From positions 66,010,783 through 66,074,782 of the forward strand of contig JAKCOZ010000002.1 of the NCBI GenBank assembly GCA_022605955.1: a DNA stretch of 64,000 nt, in the 5' to 3' direction. The notes under the pieces are model-generated. The model was given only the letters and a program-made list of their open reading frames with translations, was not told where the DNA came from and ran no database searches. Of the stretch, positions 38,179 through 51,700 are shown one piece after another (within the stretch, counting starts at the first letter, position 1; every line of letters begins with the position of its first letter). Source of the stretch: Rallus limicola. Taxonomy: Eukaryota; Chordata; Aves; Gruiformes; Rallidae. The position numbers were made by a program, and so were the translations under genes.

Positions 38179-41165
38179 CCAGAGAGCAGTAAGAGCAACA
38201 TCTTTGTGTTCTGGAAAGCAATACCTAAAAGAATATCAACCTTTCAGCAGTAGGTTTTATTTCAGTCTCGAAAGACAACCCTCACTAGTTGTGCACCCAT
38301 GTTATTTGTTGAGTATGGATTGTATCTCTCTAAAGAATCTTTCTTAAGCAACTTCCTTCGTTAAAATAAAAGTGACCTGTCTGGCTGTCTGAGGCACAGT
38401 GAGTGTACCTTTAAGGCATTGCCACCATGAAAAAGAACAAAATGCTTATTTAAATAAAAAAAAAGGATAGATACAGACTTACTGGAACAAAAATGTATCA
38501 TGGTCTTGCTACAAATAAAGTTAGGGAGTCTATCCTACAGACAAGTTAAGTAATAAGTCTTTAATACTGAACTGAATCAGAAAAAAAATAAATGTTGAAC
38601 TTTCTTTCCTATATCGCAAATATTTTTGTACTTCAGATCAGGTCAGATCTTAATTTTCTCAAGACTCTTCACAGCTTCAAGTAGAAGATACTGACACAAC
38701 TTCTATTTCCTGAGTCCTGAGTTAGGCAGTCATTTAACTCCATCACTTTCAGAAGGAGCCTATTCAGAACTACATTGATAAGTGCAACTTTGTATAAACT
38801 GTAAATAAAGGACAAGATTTTTAAAAATATGCTAGGTCTCGCTCTTTAAACTGAAGTTTTTACACTGTTGATCTTATAGTGTATTTTTATTAAGAAAATT
38901 GATATTAAGTACAGGCTCTGAACTTCCCACTTTCATTAATGAACCATTGATTTCTCACTTATGTCACAGACATAAAAAAAAAAGCCCATCCCTAGTAGCA
39001 AAAGTCTGTTGTTACTGGTGTTTTCAAATAAGTCAAAACCTTCGCCTTGTGTCACTTTCTTCAGATGACCCTTTCCATAGGCCTCTGTGTGCCTTTGCGT
39101 GGTGCCCAGGACTGTGGGAGTAGACATCCCTCAGGTGACTACACGAGTGGTTCCCCCCTCTCTGAGCAAAGTGAACAGCTGCCATCCCAGGAGCACTGCA
39201 GTCACAGTGTCACAGCATTACAGTCTAATTAGTTTTTAATGTAGAGCAACCATCCTACTCCTAGTTCTGAGGTTTGCTATGTCAGTGGTAATTTGAGGTT
39301 CTGTGTGCTGTGTAGACCTATTAGCACCATCTATAACTGAAATTAATGAGATCCTTATCAAACACTGAGATCAAAACCAACAAATAATATCATATTTGAC
39401 AACATTTTTTACTTCATGTGACATTTCTAAAGCCAGAACATCAGACTTACATTCAAAATAACTAAAATTCATCAAGGATGAAAATTTGGAGACCGTTATG
39501 TTTTTAATGAGGTAGCTGTGAAGACAGCCTCCTTCCCCTTCACCCCACCGCCTAAAAATTTGAAACCAAACATTTGAAACATTTCCCATTACATTTCTCA
39601 GCAAAATGTTTCACCTCTCCCCAGAGAATATTTGAACAGTTCAGCTGTCAGCTTTAGTTCATATCCTTTATCCAACAATTTAAAGCTACTACTCAAAATC
39701 CCTTAAGGTAAAGAAACGTCTTCCATAAGCTCCAACCTTTGGATTCTGAAATACTCATTCTCTCCTTCTACAACCAATTCTTACCTCACATCTCTCTCAG
39801 CATAGCTTTCTCTGCTCCTCTTTGGCATAGTCTCAGAAAACCTTCCTAACCTATTTTTAAACTTTCACAGGCTTCTTCATATAACCTTCCTGGTTATACT
39901 GCTGTAGCTTTTTCTCAAGTCCATCCAGAGAGACACAAAACTCATTTCTGCTTCTAATCTTCCTTGCATATGGGAAGGAGAAGGTATAGACACCAGTCTC
40001 TACCTTTTACGGCCACTCTTCAGAGCCTTAAACTGAAAAAGCAGGAAACTTTCTCATTCTCTTTCACTTTCTGTAATAAAATTGTTCACATGTCATGCAG
40101 CTCTTATGCCTTCTCCACTTTCATGATGAGAACTACTTCACCAAACATACTTCTGTGAGTAGTCTCATGCTAGAACTGTACTGGCTACACAGATCCTGAA
40201 AGGATCAATAAATAAACCAACAGTGTAAAATGTTCAGAATACAGTTTTCTAGTAAAAAAGGTTCCACATTAGAGATACTGCAGTATTTCAGATTATTTGG
40301 ATTTCATGTCAAATCAGGAAAAAAAAAAGGATTGTAGGATGTAATTATTTTTCCTGTAGTATTTATGATTTTCAAAAGGCAGTTTACCTCAGACAAATCA
40401 AATCAGCTTCAAGTATTTCCCTGATCCTAACCACCTTTGACATCAGCTTCTGTAGATGGATTGCCACATAGCTAATCACATTGTTCTCAATCTTTTATGT
40501 TTTGAAGACTAAAACATCTGGTGATGCACTTAAAGGTAGCGTCTTCCACTGACTTTTAAAGTTTTGCTTAGCCCTTCGCAACTTAGACCTCATTGCTTTC
40601 TATTACTTCCTGCTTCTAGGGAACTGCCCCCATTGCAGGAAACTGTGAAGAGCCAATTCTTGGAAAGCTTTATCTGGGTAGCCAAAAAGAGCAAGGGGGC
40701 ATCCTCAGTTTCCATCTCCCAGTGACAATGTCTCCAGGTAAAATGTTGCACTCATATGGCTTTTCCCAATGGAATAATGACTATTAGAGTGCTGCTTTTG
40801 TTTACTGCAAGAAGACTTATCATTTTTCTGCTGGACTGTGAATCATGAACTAATGGTTTATTTTCAGCCTAAATTATCAGCTAATTATTATTTCTCAGGC
40901 AAGCAATAATCCCCTTCATTTGAGAAAGCCTTCAAAGGGAGTATTTTCAATTGAGAACACAAAGAGCTTAGAAATACAACACAAAGAAAGGTTAATCTCA
41001 GCTTGATGCAAGCTTTCTCCCTTCTCTAAGTAGTCCAGAGCCTCAAGTGGTTAGAAAGGCCTCTGATACAGAGATTTTCATTTACTATTCTACTATAATC
41101 CATTTAAAATGTAAAGATGTGAACCTCACTGATTGGTATTTTAAGGACACCAGTCAGAAAGTGAA

Positions 41166-41594
41166 ATGGTAAGAGGCAAGATAAAGCAGAAAGACCGGAA
41201 GAACAGAGCTGGTCAAACTGTGACACAATCAGGAGGAAAAAAAGACAACTTGTCCAGGAGAACAGTAAGATCCATTATTTTGGGTTGGTTGATAGCTCTG
41301 GACAGGAGAAATTCTGCAGAATTAATTCTACAAAAGAAGTTACTATGGTGTGTTTCACTAAAGAAGAGTATAGCTGTTCTCTCAGACATTAATTTCTGGT
41401 TTCGTTCTGAAGTACTGCATCAACTAGACCTGAAAAAAATGCCAATATGGACTGTGGGTTTGATATGGAGGGAGAAGGACAGTAATCCCCTTCCTCCCTG
41501 TGAGCCATTGTTCTCTGAGCAGAAGGCAGCACTGCCTTTGCCCCCACAAGGCAGAAAAGAAGTGATGCTGGGAAGTCTGGCTGTTGGGTTTTAA
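41166..41594 (+). other. 142-codon open frame of unknown status
   Basis: It starts at an ATG and has a lysine- and arginine-rich first 30 residues, but no recognisable domain, signal peptide or similarity I can name. A 158-codon frame overlaps it on the minus strand (41424-41900), and several shorter frames crowd the same GC-richer patch, which is what a local rise in GC content produces by chance. No promoter or splice context is visible. I do not call it a gene. Confidence 0.15.
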
Positions 41595-43328
41595 AGCTTC
41601 CTGTTTCCCCACTGCATTGAGCAGAGATACTGAAAAGACGCACACTAAGTAGATCACTAAAGCTACATGTGCAATGCAGGGCAGATGTGCCTGCAGCACA
41701 GCACCAGCCTTAGGCTGGACACCTGCCCAGACCATGCTGAGGGTCCACTTGGGCCTCCTGCTCACAGAAATCACTGGGCAAGAAGCAGGGTTTATTGGTG
41801 TCCAGTCACAGTCTCCCTTGCCTGTCTGATCCCTGTACTGAGTCAGGATGCAAGTATGTCCTGCTGTGAGAATGAAAAGGCACTGGCATAGCTGTACCAA
41901 GGATCACAGTGCTTGGGAAAGCACATCTCAGCAGAGCATGGCATAACATTCTGCAGAATGCCAAAACGACGAAGGGTCCTCGGGAACCTATAACAGTTCT
42001 TCTCACCCCTCCAAAATTTTATTTTGCACTCAAGGTTTTTGTCTTTCGTTGTCATGCTTTGCCAAGCAAGGATCAAAGGAAATTATGCAGCTGCCTTTTT
42101 AGCCTGTTACAAAACAATAACTGTAGTCCTGCCTGTTTCTTTATCTTTTGTACTTTATTTGGGTGCCTGAAATGTTGAGCTGCTCCTCTGCCTGGCTGAT
42201 AGCTCAAAATGCCACGCAAGAACCACTTCAGTTTGACAGGTTTAGAGTATTAGGTCAGCTGATGCAGCTGAGTTTCCCCAAGGGAGAAGTGGAGGTGGGG
42301 AGGGGCAGGCCAGATGAGGAAGAACAAAATCATTTAGATCTCTGATGCAAGCAAGAGAGGGGAAGCAATGGTATCACCAGATGCTGGACCTTGCAGGGAT
42401 AAGGAATTGAAGAGATACTGAGAGGTTAGGAAGACATTTACAAAGTCAAAATACAAATTATTGGAAGAAAAAAATAAAATTCTAAAATTATGTGAAGATA
42501 TTATAAGATTCTACTAATTTTTAAACTAAGGATTAGAAATTTAATTGTACTAGGTGTTGTGTTTCAGCCATGTAGGCTATTCTACAATAGTGGGAATTTT
42601 AATTCACAGGTATCTCATCTTAAACTCGTTAATTATTATATAGTTCTACCTGTTTAACTCCCTACCTAGCATTGAACTGCTTAGAAAAAGAGAGCTGTGA
42701 ACAAAGACAATCCATGCTAGTTCTACACAATGGTGCAAAATATCATTCTCTAAGCCAGGTTTGTAACAGAATAAACATGCAACCAGTGCATAGTTCATGG
42801 GCAAATATGCATTCAGCATTAGCAAACCTGTCTCAAGATCTAAAGGAGGTAGCTAAGGATATTTTTGTTGTGTGTTCCCTCCACTGCAATTAAATCAACA
42901 ATTCCAGTCTCTGAGTGGAAATTACAATGATGCTCCTGATCAAATTCTGTGACTAATGTCTGGCAAAGTGACTCCTGTCCCCTTTACTGAGGCAGCAAGA
43001 GGATTGTACTAGCTCAATGTTAACAGACATATTAAAGGGTTTTCTCCTGGAGAGGAGGAAACTGATATGCTTTGGGTCATGAAGGCTGCGGAGCGCACAG
43101 AAGGATGACAGACCTTAAAGGCAATCATATACTGGAGAATTCATAAATCCCAGTGACTGAATCCCATACCAGGTGGTCTACATAGTAGAATGCCATCTAT
43201 TTCTTCATATCTTCACAACATCCAACTTTTTGCAAGTTCATGACTGCTGCCTATATCAGAGGACACTCTGCTGCCCAGTTCTTAGTCACTAACCCCCAGT
43301 AGTCTGGGGGATGTGTAACTTCCTCTAA

Positions 43329-43348
43329 TGTGTGTGTGTGGGGGGGTG
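43329..43348 (+). repeat. Short TG microsatellite with G run
   Basis: About five TG units are followed directly by a run of seven G and then TG again. It is likely to be length-variable. Confidence 0.8.
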
Positions 43349-46300
43349 TTAATACTGTGCTGATAATACATGCACATTTATCTTCACTGCTGCTGCTGGG
43401 AAATTTGAAGGTTTTCTGTAACAGTATTTTCCCATTTAGTTAAATAAACATCTTAGGATTTTTAAAGCACTCAGTGTTATCAGAAGGCAGCAATATATTG
43501 CTAACCTAGCAAATAGTACATGGAGGAAAATATTTTAGGAAATAAAATTTAAGAGACCTTCTGCATACTGACATAGAATTCCAAGTAGAGGGAATGAAAC
43601 CCAGTTCTCCCAGTTCTCCGTAGAGATGACTCTACTGTTATGTCATGACTACATGAATTATCATCTACTGATGGGAACAGTGATGAACATTCACTGGCAG
43701 TCTGAATAACGACAGTGTGATCTCAATATGAGCTTACAGTGCACTGAGAAAGCTGTAATTCCCAAACCAGTACTTCTTTGATGCAAAACACTGGTGATAC
43801 TTCTCACCCATGTCAGAATATACAGATCCTAGATATAAAATCATTTTGGTCATGCAGTTACAACTGTAAATCAGTTGATTCATAAATTCTGTTGATTTCA
43901 GAGGAGCCGTACTGCCTTACACTGATCCTGTCAACTTTTAAATAAAATTAGATCAGCAGTCTCGCTACACAGATTATACTTTGTTAATAACTTTATCTAT
44001 CCTCTGAAAATTTTTTGTCTCCCACTAGTTCAGACCTTAGGCAGTGCTGAGCTGTACTTGTGACTGCAGTGTGAGTTACTCCAACTCTGAAGGTCTCAGA
44101 GCCTTTCAATACTGCCTGTAGGACAAACTAGAAATAAAACCACTGTTAGGATAGTATGCTTTGTTATCAGCAACAGACCCGAAATAGGCCACAGATAAGC
44201 AGGATAAAATTGCTTTTGTGTATGTTCATTAATAACAGCAGAAAGATATCACTGTACTGCATTTCATACCTCTTCCCAGAGAGCTTTCATATGGAGCATA
44301 CTAGCCAGGTACTTGCATCAAAAATATTTGTATTAATAGGGAAGTTCCAGACACCCAACTAGCCTGTCTCCTTAATTAGTGCAGTTCCCACTAAGGAACA
44401 CATTTTCCTTCTCAGAACCAAAAGTCAACATTGTCATTTGCTTTAGTTCTCTGAAAGGTCCTGTACAAGAACAGCAGAGTACTTCGCATTTATTAATGAA
44501 GCATTAATTTTAACAGCTCCATGAGTAGCATTATTGACATCTTACAGACATAAGCTGAGGCACAGGGAAACTACTGATTTCAAGTATAACAGAATATATT
44601 TGAGTCATGCAAATTCAGTGGTAGAATAGGAAAAGGAGACCCTTAGAAGTCCAAATCTCAAGGCTCCCATCATGCTCTGAGCATAGCACCTAGCATCAAT
44701 CTTAATTGAGGACTTCTTGCAGTGGTCTCTAAGGTAAGTTAGGAGCAGGGAAATAAGGTCAGTATGGAGGTATCAGTGTCCCTGTTTGTTATCCATTGCT
44801 GGTGGAAAAACTAGTAAAGTATCTGAACTTTTGCCAGGTTATCCATCTTAACATGTCACCAGGAAAATGCATTCGGGCACCCAACCAGCTCTAGAGAAAC
44901 TGCTGCTGAGAGCTCACCGACCTCAACAGAAGGACCATTTAAGAACAAGCCAAACAAAAACCCTTGTCAAGGACATTTTGTCCTTTTTCTCTTTTGACAC
45001 CCTTAAGAGACGGATAGGAAAAATCCACTGTTTATTTACCATTTTTTTTGTCACATGACTTCACACAAGACAGAAATCTCTGACAGCAGGAGGCTGATAT
45101 ATGGCATCATCAGACTGCTGGTGGTGTGTGGGGAGGAAAGGTCTCGTGTTTTATATCAGTGTCACTTTCAGAGCAGTCATCTCTCACCTTCCAGAGTTCT
45201 CATCTGTGAATGTGTGAACTAACCCAGGACTGAACAGAAAAGGAGAAAATGAAGGTGCAGAAGCAGATAGAAGGATGGACAGCACAGTGGAAGTTCAGGA
45301 AGACACAGTGATTTCTAAGAAAAGGAAAAGAAATAGTCATCAGATTTTCTGAGAGAAAACGAGGGCAGCTGCCAACCTGGTTATCCATCAGGGACTGGTA
45401 ACAGATTACAAAAAAAAAAATAAAAAATCAGTTTGAAATACGTACCTGACATTAGCTATTCGTGTCTGAAACCTGTAACCATGTGCTGGCTGATCACTGG
45501 CCTGTTTGGAAGGACTTCAGTGCTCATGGTCCTCTTCCCAAAAGAGTATTAAAAAGAATGCAGAAGGCACACTTAGCAAGGGCAGCTCCGTTGGCAGTCT
45601 CAAGGCATACTGACAGGGTATTCACAAGAAGCCACAGTGCAGAACCATAGGGCATGAGAGGAAGAGCAGACAGCTTTAGCTAGTATTTTGAAAAGTAGTA
45701 GTTACTTCCTTTTTACTAGGCTTTTTAAATATTCACAGGTTTCATTTGGACATTTTGAGTTCCTTATCTGCATTTTAAAGGAGCTCTTCAACTTCTAGTG
45801 CAGGTATTAGTAAAAATATTAATACTGTATACTATTAATAAATATTTGTAGTGAGTTTTGTTTACTAATTATTACAAAGTAAAATCTAGCATTAGATATT
45901 ACTAACATAACGTAGTTGGAAACTCTTAAAAATTTTCTGCCCTATTCTGCTTCTGCACTGACATTTAGCAAGTTCAGCCAGCAAGCCTTGTGCCCACCCC
46001 AAGTCTTAGTGGTCTCAGTTCTGTAGAAAATAATATACTTTGGCCTGTCGATGAGAACTGAATCTATTTTAGCTCCTTGTAGGCATGTATTGCTGAAATT
46101 CACCCTATTGACAGTAATAATGAAAAATGTTTACCTTAAAAACATAGATGACAGATTTTACTTTGAAGTCTGCACAGAAAGGCTTTGCCTAATTCCCTCA
46201 TTCATCAGCTACTTCACACTGTGGAAGCTAAAGGTTTGATTGTTTTTGAGCTAAAAAGCCACTCAAAACCTTATGCCCACAGAGCTCTGGCATTATGTAA

Positions 46301-47094
46301 AACCACAGTTCATGGTACCATTAATACAATGGACAGTACATCAACAGTCTAAAAGAAAAAGATAAATACATTCTGTTATACCTTAAGGAACCTTAATAAT
46401 TTAAGTAATGACTGGCAAGACATAATACGAGAGGTAGTTACCAGGGAAAAAAAAGAACATGAGATACTAAAGGGAATGTAGGACTTGCTAGAATCCCTGA
46501 CTTTAATCTGAAAAGGAGGTATAGGAGGCTGCAAGAACTTATGGAATTTTCTAGAACTCTGAGATGCTTAAAGCATCTTTGACTCCTTTCCCAGAGTTTT
46601 AATGCTGACAGTATTCCTTCCTCATCACTTTTTCCACAGTGCTTAGAATGAATTAAAAACATTTCCTGGGACTTACCACACGAGGAAGCTCATGCCTACA
46701 GGCAAGATTCTCCTGTGGGCCAGCAAGGTCAGAGAACAAAATGTATTTGTGGAAAATAATGAGCGATTTGACCCTGGATATTTGCTTTCAGCACAAGCTC
46801 TGCTCCTTGTCCCCTGGCATGTCTAATAGACAGTTACAACATTTTCTAAAATGACAAATAAAACCAAGAAGAGGGAGACACACATTGTGGCTGTGAGGGA
46901 TTCTGGAAGGGGAGGGAGAGCAGGATTAGTCAAGCACCACTGCTGCTAGAAGTGACGGGGTTGTTGGGGGGGAGCACGAGCACTCCCCTTGTCAGTAACT
47001 ACTGTAAAGCTGGTCCCAACAAAAACAGCTGATAAAGTGGAATTTTAACTCCAGAGCTTTACTTCTGTGACTGATGTCCTATTTATTATTTTGT

Positions 47095-47133
47095 GAAGGA
47101 AAGAGAGAGAAAGAGGGGAGGAAAGGAGAGGAA
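47095..47133 (+). repeat. 39-base pure purine tract
   Basis: An uninterrupted stretch of A and G, mainly GA, GAAA and GGGG units, with no coding sense. Confidence 0.8.
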
Positions 47134-48755
47134 CAGGAAAGATCTTAAAGCTAGTAAAGGCACTGTGCTCGGTCAGAGCAGCGTGTGAGACTATTTTCAC
47201 CAGAGAAACTATTATCATCATGATTCTAAAGAGGATATATGGCAGGTAGAAATAAAAACCATCAGGAAGTAAGTAGCCAGGCACTATTTATTTTTTCACA
47301 GTGTAACAAATCAACTTCACAGCAGATACAGTAAAAACAACGCATTACAACTGCTTTACAAAGTTCAGTGTTGAAACACTCTCGATTCTTGTCAGTTTAA
47401 GAGACATCAGAGCACAAACATCTAATCTGTTCATTTTGCACAGAACACATGGTATTCAATGGTGGGGTTGTTTTTCATTTATTTAAGACTATGGCTTTCA
47501 GAGTTTACATTAAGATTACAGGCTACATCTCATAAACATCTGTATGAACCATGCACCAAGGTGCAAGCACATTTCCATTCAATGCACAAGGACTAGTGCA
47601 ACATTTATATGAATATTCAATAGACATTAACATCCACAGTACAGTCATGAGCTATAAAACCTATCCTTCAAAATACTGTCAGTCTTCTCCTAGTAAGAGG
47701 TTTCTAAGATTTTGTTTCTGGAAGTCTTTACAACCCAGCTCTCTCCCATAATCTTACTTCTGAAATTCTGTTTTCAAAACCGTTGAGATTCCAAGCCCTT
47801 TCTGATAATGAGAGCCACAACCAACTCCTTTCTGAGCTTGTTAGTATTAGTAGTATCCCTGTTATCAGTCTCAAAGTCTTACCAAGTCCTTAAAATCAGC
47901 TTTTAGCAGCTAATGTACTATCCTACATGAGGTATACTGTTGTCAAAATAAACTCACAGAGTGAAATCCCTCCATTTGGCTTCATCTCTCCCCAGACCTC
48001 AACAAAAATTAAATAATATTAAATAAAAAAAAAAAAAACCCTCACAGGCAAGAGAGAACAAAAGGCTACAAAATTCTAGCCTTGAACCATATTTTAACTT
48101 TCTGCAGTGTTCCATGGCAATCTAAACTTTACAATTATTTTGAACACTATCAGTGAGTGGTGCCTAGTTACTCACTTCTTTAAACAAAAAGTTTAAGGGA
48201 TGATTTTAGAAAGGTCTAAATAGTCACGATCTGAAAAGCAAGCCTTTTTCAAATGTTTTAAAATTCACACTGGAAAGTGAGGCATCCAAAAGTTAAGGGT
48301 AAGCTAAAAAGTGTATAACTTTGAGTCAATGGTTTAGCATGGTAACAAGAGAGTTCTCAAAATTAAGAGCAGAATTTATCTATTCTGCAAATGCAATCAC
48401 AGCAACTTTCTCAGCACTGAATTTCCCTCTATGTATATCTAGAAATCAACTTTCCAAAGAGGGCCTTTTCATGTTTACCATCAGTGATACCAATGCCTAC
48501 ATTGAACCAAAATGTTCGTGTTTGTTCTAAATGAGCTAAAAATTAACCCACAAGACCCATCAAACTGAACCATAATTATTTTTAAGTTTCTGAATCACTT
48601 CTACATTGTAACTGTGCAACGATATATATATTTATGTATTTTTAGGATGGTTTTGATCACATTTAGAACATCAATTTTAGGGGGGGAAGCTTCTTAAAAT
48701 GACAATCAGAATTTGATGTATATGTAAAAATTTTTCAGATCTTGCTCTCCAATGT

Positions 48756-48787
48756 ACATATGGATATATATATATATATACATATGT
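48756..48787. repeat. AT microsatellite inside a 7-bp inverted repeat
   Basis: ACATATG (48756-48762) and its reverse complement CATATGT (48781-48787) flank an (AT)n core, giving a 32-bp hairpin-prone unit. Confidence 0.8.
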
Positions 48788-51700
48788 CTTTGCCACTGCC
48801 AATATAACTTCTATCACATTCACAGAGTCTCATCTGTATGGAATTTAGCCAAGAGCATCATCAATTTATCATCTCTGAAGTCTCTGTTTCAGCCATGCTC
48901 ATTAATAATGTTGTCAAATATTAAAATTATTATATCAATGTCTCTAACCTGGGAGACAGACTATCAAAATGGAGAAGCAAGTAACACACAATTTAATACC
49001 TGAAAATGCTTTAGTTTTGGCATTGCACACAAAAGATTATGGTATTTTAAGAGAGACTGAGTAAGTCATGGCTTAATCACAGTAAAAGCCTGTGAGGATA
49101 CCTTGATGTTTCTAGGTAATTGGATATAATAATGGATGACTGCATACCAAGGCTACTGGAAAAGTACCAAGTAACTGAGTAGAACTGTAAATATCAGCAC
49201 ACTTACAATAATAGTATTAGCCAAACTAAGGAGGCTTCTGGAAGGAAAATTGAAATGGAAGAATAAATTTACATCAATATTCTATATTTTATATATAATC
49301 TTCAGAAGTGACACTGAGAGTTACACAATCTATCTTAATGTTCCATCTTTTTTTCAGTAAGTTATCTACAAGGGCTTTAATAAATAATTTTTAAAGGAAT
49401 ACTGATGTACAACATTGCAATGTTGTCCACAGGTGCCAAAACACTATCAAATTAAAGGTATGATACAAATGTTCACTCAGGTAGTTAAAAATATCGGCAT
49501 TTTTTAAAAAAGCCAACCCCCGGGATGCACTAGGTAAGGGGCAAACTGTGAATCACTGCAACAGTGTGTCAACTATAGGTGCTGAGAGACTTCCACTGAG
49601 TGTATTTGAATAACGGAATCTTAGTGTAAGAAATACTAAGATGCATAATAAATCAAAAGTGTTCTTTTTAAGGATATTCCTGTAAATTTAGTTTGTAGGC
49701 CAAGTAATGCAACTGTTTATAAAATTTGAATGAAGGGGATTACAAATTACAGCATTATTGTTTATTTAATTGGAAACAGCAATTAAGAACAGATATTAGA
49801 CTTTTCAAGATAGGAATTGCCATGAGACTGCCAGATTTTGATGCCTCAGTTTTATTTAAAGACTTATTCATATTCTATAGCAATTTAAACTGAAAGTAAT
49901 GGTATCATAGCGCAACCCTTCATGTTCAGACAAAAAGTCTAAGCATATCCAGTGGACAACAGTGGGAAATAAAAAAGACACTGTGAAGACACACACTGAT
50001 AAGATTTTTTTTAGTAATGAAAACAGATTGTATATTTACAGTGTGCCTATGAATACGCAAATATCCACATTTACCTATCCTGGAAAATCTGAGGCACAGT
50101 GCAAGCCCCTTCATGTTCCTGCTCCTACCAGGTTAGTGGGCAGAAGGACAAATATGACTTTGTTTAAAATGACCATGACATGCTTTCTGCAGACTTCATA
50201 AGCCACAGGATTCCTATTTACTGTCTTCCTGAGGAGGAAAAACAATTCAAGGGGAGATTGATTTCTTCAGTGAAATAATGACTCATCCTCACAACCCACC
50301 CACAGTTGCTGGTTTTGAATTTTGTTTTTAAATATCAAATTGGCAAAAGTAATATATCCTCTGCAGGGGCAGTACCGGTCAGTGCTGTTAACAGTCATCA
50401 ACTTTTTTCAAGTCTTAAATGACAAGGCAATCTTAATGATGTCCTACAGAGCCAGTCTGCCTCCTCACCTGGATCAACTGAAAAATCACTCTTCCAGGGT
50501 TTGGTGGCAAGACATCTCCTACCTGCTATTCCCAAGCTTCAAGGGGAAACCTTTCCTTTTTAATTCAGCAATGCTCAAAACATGATGATAAAGGTCATTC
50601 TGTGAAGCTACAAACACACAAAAGAATTGCTTCCAACCTGAAAACTGTTTGACTCTCAGGTAGGCATGCAGAGATGCACAGTAGAGCAGCTACTACAAAG
50701 AATTACAAAGACAAGCCTTATTACTGCAAGCAGAGTCCCATCTCTCTTGATCCTGTCAGCTACTGGGACTCAGGCCCTGCCAGTAAGCAAATTATCCTCA
50801 TTTACACACGCCCTAGACCTATTCCTCTGAAAGTCTTCTCTTGACTAAGAAAAAGAATCGAGAAAAAAAACAAGGTAGAACAGTCTGACATCCCCTGTGG
50901 CTCTCCTCATACAACTCAAGTTATGTTGATCTACCATAAGCAAAATTTGCAGGCAGAACAAGATTTGTCACTGTGGAGAGAATGACATTGCCAGGAATTT
51001 TACAGTTTGGTGGTTTTTTTTCCTTTAAGTGCCATTAAGATCTTAAGATATTTTTTTTTAGAAACTTTATATTGCTAGTGGGCAACAAGATCCAGCAATG
51101 AAAAAAGGGTTAGGTCCTTTAGCCTGTTACAATCTATATCCATGGGCTGTCTGAGGTTTCCTCTAAAGCATTTGTAATGCTCTGGCTTTCTCAGTAAGAT
51201 TTACTAGTAATTAATATCAAATATTCACTGTGGTTTTGTTTTTGGATCATAACAGATCCAAAAGACAACTGGGAACCCACCATACTGAGCCCTGTGACAA
51301 GACACATTCCTAAGGAATGCAATCAAAACTCTCCCCCTATACCACACAAAGAACACCTCAGTGCCTTGTAACTCAGTGAAACTGCTCCTGTTTAAAGACA
51401 AACATCAAGTGCAGAGATGCTTTTCCACTGTTCTGGAAGCCACAGCACACATCCATCGGCTGAAGGGAAGCATGTACCCCGTTTGAAATTGTAGTTTAGA
51501 GAGCCCCTTCTTTTAACCAGACACTGTTACCAACCTCCCTGTAGTACACAGTATATCCTAGTTCACACCTGACATGATCACATCTACCCTGAAGGAGAGA
51601 GGGGCTCAGGGACTGAATGCAGGCTGTGTCAGCTTTCTATTCCCAAATGTTTCAGCTCGTTCCCATTGTCCACTGTACAAATCAACATTAAGTACTAGAG

